From: Plasmopara viticola
Lineage: Eukaryota > Oomycota > Peronosporomycetes > Peronosporales > Peronosporaceae
Reading direction: 5' to 3'
Length of the DNA: 64,000 nt
Assembly: GCA_001695595.3 (NCBI GenBank)
Contig: MBPM02000035.1
Location: 124,001-188,000 of the forward strand
The notes under the pieces were generated by a model that was not told the DNA's origin, ran no database searches, and was given only the letters and a program-made list of their open reading frames with translations. This document shows, piece by piece, positions 12,807-25,090 of the stretch (positions are counted from its first letter, which is position 1; each line of letters begins with the position of its first letter). The position numbers and the translations under genes were made by a program.

Positions 12807-13771
12807 CTAGTACAACATGGCGTCCTTTATGTCCTTTGGGTTCACCTTGGGCTTGAGGTCATCATCCGGACGCATCCGAAAGCCCGGGCCAGGTGGCTTG
12901 TCCCACTTAAGTGACGTCTTGCCCTGTGGTCCCTCGCACGAAAGCTGACCGTTCATTGGCAAACTGCCCCACTTGCTCATGGGAGGCGCCGCGTCTGCTT
13001 GGCACGCGTCCAGCAACTCGCGTGTCGTTTCAGGCGTAAGATTTTCCTGCAAAAAATCAGATATACAATGTTAGTACGTTTCCTTAATTGATTCGTATCA
13101 ACCTACATAAAAGTCGTCATTGATCTGCACCATGGGAGCGTTCGCACACGCGCCGAGGCACTCGACTTCCCGCAGCGTAAACTTGCCGTCCTTTGTGGTT
13201 TCTCCTTCTTTAATGCCAAGATGAGTTTCAATGGTCTTTTTGATCTCCTCCGAGCCACAAATCATGCAGGGCGTCGTGCCACAGAGCTGAATAAAATACT
13301 TGCCAACCTTCTCACGATTAAACATGGTGTAAAACGTGGCGACCTCGTATACTTGAATGGGTTTTGCATCCACAATACGAGCCACCTTGTTCATGGCGGC
13401 TAGTGGAAGCCAACCGCCATGTTGGCGCTGCGCCAGGTCCAACAGCGGGATGATGGCTGACGCCTTGTAGTTCTCTGGGTAGCGGTCTAAAATGGCGTGC
13501 ACGCGTTCGTAGTTTTCAGGTGTAAAATCAAAAGGTGTGTCAGCATTATTGTCCTCTGTGTCACGGTGCTGCACGTTTAGTATACACAAGCGTTAGAAGA
13601 AGCTGTGCTGTGTAAGAATACGCCTAACTTGATGGGTTGTATCTTTAACTACAGTACCTGCACGAAACTGCTATGGACAGTACTGGAAGAATGAAAATTC
13701 GATGCAGCAACTGTGCGTGTGTAGCCCTGTGGGGCCTTGGCGCGGAAAATGCGCACACTGCGAGACAGCAT
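12807..13771 (-). CDS. NDUFV2: NADH dehydrogenase 24 kDa subunit (complex I)
   Basis: Three exons, 13771-13658, 13568-13107 and 13046-12807, are split by introns of 89 and 60 bases, both phase 0, giving 271 residues. Exon 1 encodes a classic mitochondrial presequence ([12 protein letters not shown], rich in Arg and Ser and without acidic residues). The mature protein has the thioredoxin-like [2Fe-2S] fold. Four expected cluster ligands are present as CGTTPC (C134, C139) and CLGAC (C175, C179), with the usual VATFYTMF segment near residue 115. The subunit sits in the peripheral arm of respiratory complex I in the matrix and carries cluster N1a. Joining exons 2 and 3 restores DDFY-ENLTPE, as expected for the family. 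The gene is divergent from UQCRH, with which it shares a promoter motif. Confidence 0.96.
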
Positions 13772-14042
13772 AGCTAAGACGGTGAAGCTTTTGTCTGTAT
13801 CACCAGAACGTGCGGTCAAAGCTACCCGTTACAATTATGTGGCGGCCACCAAGTACTTTTCAATTACCGGTATCTCGATACCGATACGCAAACCGGTGGG
13901 CGAATAATGACTTGGTCTATATGGGTAAGCTTATCTACCGATAAACTCAGATCAGTATTTTGTTCATGTAGTACGGTTAGGTTTAGTGCGTCGTCCCCCC
14001 ACCTAGCAATCGTCCCCCGCTTAGCTTTGACCGCAAGTAAAA
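13772..14042. promoter_or_regulatory. Divergent promoter of NDUFV2 and UQCRH with shared motif
   Basis: This 271-base region separates the start codons of two nuclear genes for respiratory-chain subunits. The 14-mer TAGCTTTGACCGCA occurs exactly on the plus strand at 14022-14035, 7 bases before the UQCRH ATG. It occurs again on the minus strand at 13824-13811, 39 bases before the NDUFV2 ATG. Thus each gene has the motif in its own sense direction. The region also holds two TCGTCCCCC repeats (13991-13999 and 14011-14019) and an inverted repeat CGGTATC-TC-GATACCG at 13868-13883. The shared motif suggests a common regulator or core-promoter element; this is inference. Confidence 0.5.
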
Positions 14043-14409
14043 ATGGTGCGTCTTCCTTCTGCTAATGCTGTGAAAACGCTGTTTGTACAAGCACTGACAA
14101 ATAGAGTTTGCGTCTATTGTACACGTTGGATTACAGTCTGGTGAAGAGGCTGTCGACGTGATGCCCGCGATTCGCAAGGCGTGCGAGCCCAAGTGCGATC
14201 AGTCATTCAACGCTTATCGAGCCTGTTTAGACCGCGTGCAGGCCAAGGGCGTCGGCGCTTGCGATGGACAATACTTTGACTTTCTACACTGCATCGATAA
14301 ATGCGTATGTTGAGTTCAAACGCTATCACTATTGATGCTGACGTGAATGTCTGTACTTTGGTGTTTTTCGCAACAGTCCGTCCCGCAGATCATGAAGCAC
14401 TTGAAGTGA
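14043..14409 (+). CDS. UQCRH: Cytochrome bc1 complex hinge protein (complex III)
   Basis: Three small exons, 14043-14084, 14137-14304 and 14377-14409, are separated by introns of 52 and 72 bases, both phase 0, and encode 80 residues. The family signature is a twin CX9C helical hairpin. Here C20-x9-C30 and C42-x9-C52 are present, with further cysteines at 16 and 56. The FDFLHC segment before the last cysteines and the ending IMKHLK match the family. The hinge protein (Qcr6 in yeast) is an acidic intermembrane-space subunit that helps cytochrome c1 dock with cytochrome c. The N-terminal extension here is short and lacks the long acidic run seen in yeast and animals. The exons are too short to appear as one long ORF, and the reading depends on splicing. 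Confidence 0.9.
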
Positions 14410-14728
14410 GAATGTATGCACGAGTAATCATCAGTAGTGTTCCCGATTCTAGACGCTAAGTGCCGTCCTTAGCTTGCCGAACTTGATAGAATTGGACAGC
14501 TATACACAACTCCAAAAATATATAATGTATTGAAGGGTTTGTTGCGACGCTGTTTAAGCGTATTAGTATTTAATTGACACAATTCCTCGTATGAGTGACA
14601 TCTGCTGGACATAATTTGATTCGCTGATAATGAGTCCTTTCTGCCCAATCATGTGGAGGAGCGGGTTGGTGGCGGCTAGCGAGCGACTCGTGTAGCTCTA
14701 TCAATTTGAAGAAAAGAACGGAGGAATA
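14410..14728. other. Intergenic, upstream of RPS26
   Basis: These 319 bases run from the UQCRH stop to the RPS26 start and should contain the S26 promoter. I see no further gene and no copy of the 14-base motif found upstream of UQCRH. Confidence 0.5.
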
Positions 14729-15137
14729 ATGACTGTAAAGCGCCGCAACCACGGACGTAACAAGAAAGGCCGCGGCCACGTGAAGCGTGTGCACTGTGTG
14801 TCCACGGCCAAGCTTATTCCCAAGGACAAGGCCATTAAGCGCTTTGTTGTGCGGTAAGTGCAAATTGGAAGAAGTTAAACGCTTGGATAATTTTGATGTC
14901 GCAATTTTCACTTGTGCGATGGTGTTTTTTCGCCTTAGTAACATTGTCGATCAGTCAGCTATTCGTGATCTGAAGGAGGCTTCCGTGTACGAGTCGTACG
15001 CCTTGCCCAAGATCTACATTAAGAACTATTACTGCGTAGAAGCCGCTATTCACCAGCGCATTGTGCGTGGTCGCTCGGTTGAGGCCCGTAAAAGTCGTGC
15101 TCCACCTCCACGTCGTTTCGCTCCAAAGCGCACGTAA
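14729..15137 (+). CDS. RPS26: 40S ribosomal protein S26, altered zinc site
   Basis: Two exons, 14729-14853 and 14939-15137, join across an 85-base intron that splits an Arg codon, giving 107 residues. The sequence follows eukaryotic S26 throughout: [17 protein letters not shown], then [17 protein letters not shown], then [16 protein letters not shown], ending in a basic, proline-rich tail. S26 sits at the mRNA exit channel of the small subunit. In human S26 zinc is held by C23, C26, C74 and C77. Here C23 and C74 remain, but positions 26 and 77 are Thr and Ala (HCVST and YCVEA), so each pair has lost its second ligand. The protein is otherwise intact. It may be a zinc-independent (C-minus) form, either the normal S26 of this lineage or a second paralogue. 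Confidence 0.93.
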
Positions 15138-18100
15138 CTTACCGCGCCGTTTGCGCGCATCGTAGGAAGCAGCTGGTCCTCTGATTTGAACTGACAGCTT
15201 GCTGCGTCTCCTCGGGTTCCGTTCCAATCTAGTCGAAGCGTAAAAAGCGATTGAAAACAATTTTGGTACCATGCTAAGGTGCTAATTGACAGGTTTGGGT
15301 TTCCTACGATATAATAAACAGAGCATTTTTTCTTCAATGTGTCAAAGGTATCAACTTCGGATGGTTGTTTGACGTGCATTAGCAAATGCTTCACAGGTCT
15401 CAAACAGCAGGTCGAAGTAGAGGCAGGTGCGTGAAGCTGTCCATGATGCCCCCGAGTTTTGCTGCGTGGAGCAATGGTCGAACTTCTATATTGTTACAAG
15501 CATCTCGTCGCTATCTAAAATTTTTAAATTGTATCACCTCCCTTCAGGTATTGGGAACGTATTGTGTCAAGATATTGTTACTTACGCCTTTGCACGAAGC
15601 GCGAATAGAATCATATTGCTAGACTTCACTGACTCTGCACTTTTCTGCCAATCCAAATTGCCGAATCAATTTGTGCAAATTAATCTCTACAATTTTTATC
15701 TTACCGGGAATTCTGAATATGTACTAAATACAACGGTTTAGACAGAGACAATATTCGTTTCGGTATCCTTCAAATACAGTACGACAGGGTGCCTGTTGTG
15801 TTCCAAGAGTCGCCATTCTTCGAGATCTTCTTTTAACAAGAGGTCAGCTTTTACCCCAAAAGCCCAAATTTATGCAACTGCCCGTTACATACATACTGAA
15901 ACCTGGGTGACTGACTACCAGGCGCAATTTCGAGTCCAATTAATTCGGAACCCCTACGTCAACACCTGATTGGCTGCTGTGACCTTTTAGTAATTATTGT
16001 TCCGACCTCAACGAAAACCACCACTCCTAGTCCAATTACCTACAAGTCGTAAACACAATTCGAAATCACCTTTAAGGATGAGAAACAAATATATAGTTGA
16101 AACTTGTGGTTCGTGTATCTTGAAGCATTTCAGGAAGAACTAGTATTTATCTACCTCAGCCTTTTCCAATCCTCCTAGACCGTGATGCAAAACTTCGACA
16201 TCGGCATGTGTTTACGATTTCCCACTCGGCGCGTTTTTTTGGTGCTCAGAACGAACCCTTTTGCGTGTGTCAAATTGTCTACCACTTCACGGCGACCTGC
16301 ATTGAGTCTAATATGCGCCCTTTAACGTCTTCCAAGCCTTCCAGTTTGAAGAGTAAGGAACCGTGAGGGATACAACCACGTGCAAAAAATGCTAATTTTA
16401 TTATTTATTTGGACTTGTGTGTATATACGGACCAGGAGTAAGATTTAGAGAATCGTTGCTTTTGGAGGCTCGAAGTTACAACAAAACAGTCTCGTCTTTA
16501 AGTCGATAACTCACTGCAACAATTTTCAAAGCAAAAAGAGATGACCTATATTGAAAGAGTGAGCGCTCAAAGACGAAAATTGAGCGCTTGAAAGTAATTT
16601 TCAACGAAGAAAGAGCAGTCCAATTAGCACTTCTACTATTTATAAAAAGAGTCATTTGGTCGTGATGATGGCTTAACAGGCAGCATAGATGATTGTCGGT
16701 CGGTTGGAACATCCTCCGATGATAAATTTAACGTCGAAAAAGACTGTCGCGAATCCATCGGAGCCACTGCACCAAGACTCAGCCTCCGTCAAACGCCAGC
16801 GCCTTTTGCAAAGGCTGCACCTTACCAAAGGCTGAGCATATGGCGCAAGCCGCGAGCGCTCAGCTAAAAAATAAAAGCTCTGGAATTGCTTTCCTTCCAC
16901 TGTAATTGGAATCTATTATATCTAACTCAAACTCCTTTGTCTTTGGACAGCAAATATGGCAAACATCTTCGTTTGCTAGGGCCTCAAAGAAACCTTAATT
17001 TCATTACGAAGCTCCTAAAACAGCCTGGAGATGACTTTAAAGTGTTGAGTTTAGCGTCAAGCTCTCTCGGCCATACGAAAACTAATAAGGCCTCACCGAA
17101 ACTCCCATGCTTCACATTGGCAAAGACCAAATAGCAGTTTAAGCGCACCTGTTTGGCATATAGACTAGGTAAATTGTCAATGATCTCTGTGGCGGAGTCT
17201 CGCTGTCAGCCACGTTGTGATGCTTCGGACATCCACAAAACTCTTTTGGATCGCATCTTAATTTCCTCTTGAGTGAAGTACTGTCGTCTACTCTCAGTGG
17301 CACTTTACTACGCGCTTTTGGTTTACTGACTCTTGCGGATCGTATCTAACCTACTTGCTAAAGTTTGCTAAGCGCAATCGGTGGTGCTCTGTTATCCATC
17401 TGTGCAAGTATGCTAACGAGCGCTATCCTTTGCGTCTCAGGCAGCCGTTGAGGTAAGTTAAGCTCACTTAATCGTTCATAAGGTTCTGAATCGTTGTTCA
17501 TCTGCTTTCGAAGGTAACAGTCGCTTAAACACCTCCCATATATAAAAAAATTCCGATCAGAAAAGTTGCTCTCACCAGCCCAAAAATACTTTCAATTGAC
17601 AGAAAAATAATCCTTAATAAAATGGGCTACGAGAAACGGATCGTCATATTATGTAGCCTAATAGCTTCGACGAGGTCGTTATTAGATGTATCAAAGCACG
17701 AGTCAGACTACGTTGTGTTAGATGACAAGTTGCTGTTTGCAAACATTCTTGTACATTTGGCGAAGGGCAATAGCAAGTCATCCAAGTGCCAATATGAAGG
17801 CGGTTTGTAGCTCTCAATCGCGCAAAAAAAATTATATTATTCTTTCGAAGCAACTCGCGCCACTTCTGCAAGAGTAGCTTCACATTTTCCATGATACACA
17901 GAACTCGGTCAGTATCTTTATCTTTAACTGCCTGTTTGGACTGCGCCGCACCTTCCTGCACATCCTATGTAGGCTGCAAAAGCTTGCTTCTTGTCCTGAC
18001 TTCACTCGCCTTCGTTTCTGAGCGCTACGCTCTTCTTTTTTGCGTCAGTAGCTTTGAAAGCGCACTATTTAAGTCGCGTTCACATCCAAAATGCTCTTTG

Positions 18101-21100
18101 GCTTCCGGGTTATTGTTCACGAAGCGCAGCGTTGGAAGATGCAGCGACTCACAGGCACCAGAGACCAGGCGAGTGTTCGGGAACAAGGCGCGCAAACTCA
18201 AATCACACAAGAAGAGCCTGCAAACTTTGAGATGACGAAAGTCCGTGAGGCATCATCGTCTGTTCGGTCGTCGTCTCGGTTTGGACCCATAAGGATGTCA
18301 AGCAGCGCACACTAAGCGTCCATCAGGACACATCTGTAGCCGTACAGCAACTCAGCGCCTTGAAAGAGTAATTTTACGTTTAGTTATGGCTCTTTTGTGA
18401 ATTTAGGTCAAGCCTCTGCTTGTTCAGGTTCCTTTCAGAAGAGCCGTACGCAAAACAAAGGAGAGAACGTGACTCATCAAAGTCCCTTTGCGCAATAATT
18501 GGGTGATTGGCACCTATGGCCTTTCTCCGCCTATCGATCAAAAGATTGTGCTTTTCTTACCACAATTTGCTCAGGACCCAGTCATAAATATCTATGTCAT
18601 GGGCATGAAACAGCTCTGGCTCCTCAAACTTCCCAGCTAAGTCTATCCTGAGAAGTAGATAATCTTTACGGCTCATTGGATTTGTTGTGTAGGCTTCTAA
18701 GAAGCGTTCTGAGTCATAACGGTGATGTTTGATCGATAGAAAATTCCAAGGAGAACTTCGATGTCTATGGACTTAAGGGCTTCCAAAGCTTGGAAGGGTG
18801 AGCATGTTGAGGATTTTTCGAGCTCAGTGTGTAATAACATCATTAACACGTGATGTTATGTACCTGAACACGAAGACAGTACTTTGTACAAAAGAAAAAT
18901 GGAAAAACATTTCGGGATGTAATGACCAATGTTTGATGCAAAAGAGGTTTGTATACTGGAAGATTTCTGGGAAATTTAATTCGTAGGTGTTTCTGTCAGT
19001 ATACTCAGCTCACATTGTTAAAGTGTAAGAGCTACATTAAGACTTGCTATTAAGACCTTTGCATACAGCGAATCATATGTTTTAGGTATAAGTCAAAGAC
19101 AAAGAATTGAACTCACGCTTTCTTCAGTTAATCAGCTACGGCAGCCACGCTGCATTAACCGAGCCTGGTGTGTGCTACTCTAGGTGGTGACATACGATAT
19201 TGTGTGATACAAGTCAAGTGATGTTACGAACATCTATAAATAGGCAATACTCAGCACTGAGAAACTAACAAAAAAAAGACTTGGTGGATTGACCACTGCT
19301 TAGTGCATTTCATCACGAATTACAAAGATAAATTATATTAGATCTTGGGATCAAGCCAATAGCAGATCTTGATGTCAGGCAGATAGCACACGTACTGATT
19401 CTTGGTATAAAAAAGGGTACAGAACTAAAGTAACGCTTCCAATAAGGAGGCAGCTAAGGCAATCTTGCTGCAGTAATTATATTATAGTGGAAGTTTTGCA
19501 TCAAACGTGGCATTCATATAATTGATGGAAATCTAGCCGACTGGCATTCAGACTTAACTACGCTAGCGCTTCGTTGGGATACGATCATTTCTGAAGGGGT
19601 ATAGCAGAAGCTAATGATTTGTTGAAAGGCAAGTTTGTACGTCTTAGGGATCTGCGTTTAAAAACTGCATTAAAATTCTTTATAGTATCTGTAGCAAGGC
19701 CGGTTGTCCCGTTGCATGCTTAGCATCAAGTATGAAATGACGATCTCAGGAGCTTAGATAAAACCCTCGGATAGCAATTTCAAAAAGAATAACCAAATTT
19801 TTTTATCAGGTTTCCATTTCTTGTGCAGTTATATGATAGTATATATTAAATCTTTTCGTATAAATATATCGAAAAGCTAAACGAACTATCAGATAACAAA
19901 ACGTGTCTAAAGTACTAATTTTATTCCTTGGTGAAAGCACCTGTCGATGATCTCTTACTCACGATTAGCCGCAAACTCTGGTCGTACAAGCTGCTTTTCG
20001 AACAGCCAGGTTATAGCTGTTTATTTTTTAAATATGTGTTTAATGCGACATTTACGAATTTTGATACACCTGCAGTACGAGGAGGATATACTGAATATTG
20101 CTACAAGAATGCGAACACATCCAATCATCAATTTGGGCTAGATTAAGCGGTAGGATGATCCCGAACAGAATAACCCTGGTGCGTTTGCGCCGGGTCAAAC
20201 GTATGCACAGCCACCCTTTGATAGGGTCATAATTTAATTTTGGCCACTAGAACGACTAACTCGATTGAAATGCGACGACGCGCTCGAGCATCAAGCGCGT
20301 CGTCAGAAGTCTCAAAGCTGCGAAATTTATGAGACCAAGCCGCATATAATTTCTTAAAGTGCAGGCTGCAACGATAGCTTTATATCGTTCTTCAGCCAAG
20401 AAATTCTTGCTCACTGACTTTAGTTTAACCTACTACTTCGTCGTCTGCAGCCAGATCATTGTCGAGGTCTAAAACAGACAACACACAGTGCCCAAAAGCC
20501 AGACGGCAATACGCTCTGCCATCGAAAAACATTGCAGAGCCCGTTCGCTTTGCGCGTGTCGGTCACCCTCTATTCGAAGTACGCAAGGCCCAAGCCTTAT
20601 AATAGACTTCGACTAGCCAACGGTGGAATCAGATAATAAGGGTTGTGCGTGCTCCTCTCGTCAAAGTCTTAGTTTAGCTCGTGAGCGTGCAACTTACGTC
20701 ATTACATAGGTAGATCAAAAGGACTCTTGACTGGTATCCGTATATGCTCGGAATTGGCCAGTGTTCTTCCTGCCCTCCTCACGCACTCATATGTTGTGCT
20801 TACGAAATATTTTTTCCGCTGTGACATCAGCGCTTCTGCCAGAGCTCATAGGCTTATAATCAATGACCTTGACGAGCACAAGGTGAAATCACGAAGAGTG
20901 AAGGCTGCAATCTTGCGTCCGACGAGCTGGCAAGGCCACGTCGGGTAGTATGGGTGCTTTTAGAAGTAGGGCTTCGGCCTCAGCGAGAGTGAGGCTTGCT
21001 CGACAGGACTTTTCCTACTGCTTGTTTGTTAGCTATAGAGAGCGGAGGCTCGGTCCTGGTACTGCTATCCTAATCACGATTCCAGAATTCGCCGAGGGTG

Positions 21101-24100
21101 ACGATATGTGTTTAAAAATTGAGCTTTGTATAACAAAAGATAATGTTCTTTGCTCGCAGTTTGCAACAACTTTACCAACGCTGATGTGCGAGTGGGAAGG
21201 TAACTTGTGTACGAATTCGCTCTGAAGATGACCCGCATTTATCCGTATTGTCGTGCAACGTATGACTTGCTACATGAGCACTTTTTCACCCGAAATTTCG
21301 GGATGAGCTCTCGTGTCCTCGGCATGTCTGACACTAAGCACAAGAATCGTAGTCATGTCAAAGACGCTATCAAATTCGTCCATTACATCAGAACGATCGT
21401 TCACTGTGAGTCCGGTGCTATAAAATCGAGGTATGTGGGACGACGGCTCATAGAGTGGCATACGTTTTACTGAGTTGAAGCTCAGAGCTCTTTGCCAGAC
21501 GTCGATGTAAATCAATGCAAGATCGGGTCGACACGAAATACTTTTGTCGCGATATAGGAGAAATTCTGTCGAACGCAAGGTCAGTCTGGAAGCTATATTG
21601 CCAATGAATACTGCTCTGTTTATGCTGGACGACATGCCCACATGTGGGCTTGGACACAAATAAGGCCGACAGCTAGCTAAAGTAGTGGCCGTTCTACCTG
21701 AAGAAGATCTCAACTTCTCATCACTATTGAATTAAGCGACCTTACAAGCTACTAAAAAGGCAATAAGTGCACAATCCTGGAAAATCAACCGAATTCGTAT
21801 TTAGTCCCTGTGAAGAATACTAGAATGTGGTCTGACGAGACCTACCTTCGGCATTAACTCCTGATGGAGCTGTATGTCACGAAAGTGACTCGTTTACTAA
21901 GACCAACATTTACGTGACACTGCAGTGTCCTTTGCCGACCAAACAGTGTGACTTCACTAACACCTTCAACCGTGCAAAGCCAAAACAATGCTCGAGAAAT
22001 AAAACCTTTCCTTCCACGCTGACATTCCGTGTCGGAAAGAGGAGTGCCAAGTAATGCATCGTACACACTTACAATAAGTTAATACGACCACTGTCCCAAC
22101 ATAGAAGCTGATTTCTAGAAAGGATGGACTGCAAAATAACTTGGCGAAAGGTGCAATGTCCAGTGCACACGACTAATTTGACAGGTATTATCTTACACGA
22201 GATAGTGCATTTCTATGTAAGCTTAGATAAGCCGAATTGTGACCTGGGCCATGTGAATTTAAACGCAGGCACAGACGTCGGAGGATATACCATCAGTTAA
22301 ATTGAAATTTAATTATGGGTATGGAGTGCCGCAACATCAGCGCGAGTCGCGCAAGCTTTTGCGGAAAGAAGCAACTTCGCGCTTAAGGCTTAACATCCGG
22401 TTGTACCTTTATTCGCGACCTCTGAACAAACGTCGGTCGCGAATGACATAAAGGTAAAGAACCTTAGTGCGCCACACACTGCTGGGGCAATGTCCTTGCT
22501 TGACAGAATGGACAAGCGTCACTACCCACTTGGAGTGCATTTTTGCTCGACGCTGTAGCCAGGATTGAACTTAGTATCTTGCTAAGTGGAACGATATCAT
22601 CACTCCAAAAGCTCGAGGAAGTTTAAGGCCCCAGTTGAGCAAGATTGTCCAGTTTTTGGTTTTGGTGTTTTTCTTCGACGCAATTATGCTTTTTGTCGTT
22701 AAAGCTGGAGGTGCTGAGGCTTCTTGTGAGCTTTAGAAGCGGTACTCACGAGAGTATGATGCTGCCGACTATTAGTCGACAGCCCGCTAACAGTTGTCTC
22801 ATGTTCAAAGCCGAGCGAGCTCGTACCACAGGCTTTAGACTTTGCTAAAGCTGTTGCGAAGCGCGAGCAGAAACTTTATTGTACATTTGTACCAAACGCC
22901 TACGATCACCAAATCACACAAAGCGTTCGATTGGAGAACACGCACTAATTTACTTAGGCTTATTGATAAAGCCCCTCTGGGTTAGTATCCTATAGCTATT
23001 ATCTGATTTAGTAGCTCCGAAGCATTGTGTTTGGCAGCATTTTTAATTGAATTTCACGTGACACAAAACGGAAAAAGTTTCTTTTTGTAGCCCCGTTACA
23101 TGTAAACCCTCAGCTTCATGAATGCCATTGAACAAATGTATCATAAAATTGCTGGTTACTGATCGTAGATATCTCAAAGCGTCATCAGTCTACAGTGATA
23201 CAGCCTTTTTTCAACATGTAGACATGTTTATGTCACAATAAACAATCACGGCTTCAACGTCTCTGTCAATTAATTTTTTATTGTTTTGCTGTTGTCAGAA
23301 ATCTTAAATGAGACTTTCATTGGCTCAAAAGAAGCAGCAACACAGCTCAAAAAAAGGTCACTATTCTGTGTGTGCCACACGCCAAGTGAAGGTTAAACAA
23401 CAATGAGAGCTTATGCATATAGTCCAATAGCGGATATTTGTAAAACTCAATAGAAAGCTACTTCGAAAAAAATTGTTATTTCGGCGAAAATGGCGATCTG
23501 CAGATCTGGAGATCTATTTTCTCTGGTCGTCAACGATTCTTTGGACAGGATGTCTGTTGTTTGTACTGTTTGGACGTATCTCATTAGCTAATTTTAGGTT
23601 GGGTATCACGCAGCCGCCTTCCATGCTGCTTACAAATCTAGATTGTTCTCATTTGCCATAAATATTCTTATGGGAAACATGGCCTACCCATTGATTGCGG
23701 AACATATATGGATTGGTGCAGTACGCGTACGTAGTAAGATTCGCGGCCCAGATACACGTAAAAACATCTGCTATAGACATGTTAATTTATGCGCGAAATT
23801 GGACAATTGAAATGGGAGGTGAAATTTGCCCAAGTCTTATTGAGCATATCCCTCAACTGTACGTACGGTGCCATTGATTGTTGGATGATGACGTATTTGT
23901 GTGAGGCATATTCCTGTCACCTTTTTGTTATCAGTCTATTTCTAACCTTAATGCGCCTCATCGTTGCACATAGTTTCGAGAAATATATTAAATTATAGAG
24001 AGACAAGCTACCTTCTCTGTTTCAGATGTACGACCATCTTCGTCGTGATACGACCATCAGTATAGAGAGGGGTGGACCAATCATCTCAAATTGCACAATA

Positions 24101-25090
24101 TATTTATCTTCCTTTTACACCAAAAATCGTAAATTTGGTTTAAATAGCGCTTCAAATAAATAAGCTCTTGCTGAGGCTGTCCAAGGACCGACGCTGCCAT
24201 CGTGTGTACGACGGCGCATTTGCCAGGTTCGACAAATATCCGACTAGCGATTTTGTCGCGCTTTCACCGCGAATTCGACCGTGTTCGGCATTGTGCTATT
24301 TGGTGAGCTCGCTATTTTTATGGATGATGCGACGAAAAAGGAATTCTATCTCTGTAGATGTTAATTGGCCGTGCAAGCCAGCGGAGAACAGCATCACGCA
24401 TGTAATGGCGGCCAACGGTACTGCCTTTTATTAATCTCTATATCAAGTGGTCGTGGGTGCCTAAAACAATCTAAGATACCGTACGTCTTTCAAATCCGTA
24501 CTCGAAATCCACATGGCGACCGCACCCGACTTTGGTCGGTTGTCGCCAATTTTTGATGCGGCGCCTTGTCGCCTTGCTCGCTCCGCCCCACTGTGCTCGT
24601 GTCACGCTTGTCGTGTCCCTTCTTGATCCGTCGGAGCCTTGTTGCTTAGGACAATACTTTCAACCGCTGAGGTTTCGAGAACTTCACACGCTTAAATATA
24701 GAGGTTTTCTTGCATTGATGTCGCCTTGCCTTGCGTCTCTTCTCGTTTCCCTTTTTCTGCGCCGGCTTGGGGCAAAACGGTGGGGAGCGGCAACAGAACG
24801 TGACCATTGCGGGTCTCGAATTCGGTCGTGTTCGATGCGAGATCTAGTTTGCAGCCGGCATCGAATCTGGCAGGTTGCAAGCCAGCTCAGCCACTGAAAG
24901 CAAAAGGAATTTAGCGGCTCGAGTAACAACCGACTCACGCGTGCCTGTGAGTTGCTCAATCACTGAAATAGAGACAAGGCTGATTGTGTCTCGCCCACGG
25001 CAACGAAAAACTAACACCTTGAGTCTGTTTTAGCTGCGGTGACAGTTTCAATTGCACCTCACGACAAGAGTGAACGTGTCCTCTGTAGCA
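15138..25090. other. Ten-kilobase gene-poor stretch with decayed repeats
   Basis: No gene is supported. Open stretches are short, mostly begin at non-ATG codons and carry no recognisable domain. A minus-strand frame at 17961-17644 begins with an ATG and reads MQEGAAQSKQAVKDKD, then a leucine-rich helix, and could be a gag-like fragment. A segment near 19160-19280 resembles one at 58715-58840 in the same orientation and is probably an LTR fragment. The last about 500 bases are the 5' flank of the gene at 25091. Confidence 0.45.
19160..19280 (+). repeat. Dispersed LTR-like repeat, copy 1
   Basis: The segment centred on GTGTGATACAAGTCAAGTGA resembles 58715-58840, where the corresponding bases are CTGTGCGACGCGAGTCGAGTGA. 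Both continue with a similar TTCGAA/TACGAA-ATC block and a later CAGCACTGA/TAGTACTGA block. Most differences are C-to-T or G-to-A transitions. Both copies lie in gene-poor sequence and are followed by AT-rich DNA. The likely source is an old LTR, but full boundaries were not resolved. Confidence 0.4.

Noticed and set aside
13221..13403. Plus-strand frame opposite NDUFV2
   Set aside because: It is antisense to a strongly conserved exon and has no features of its own.
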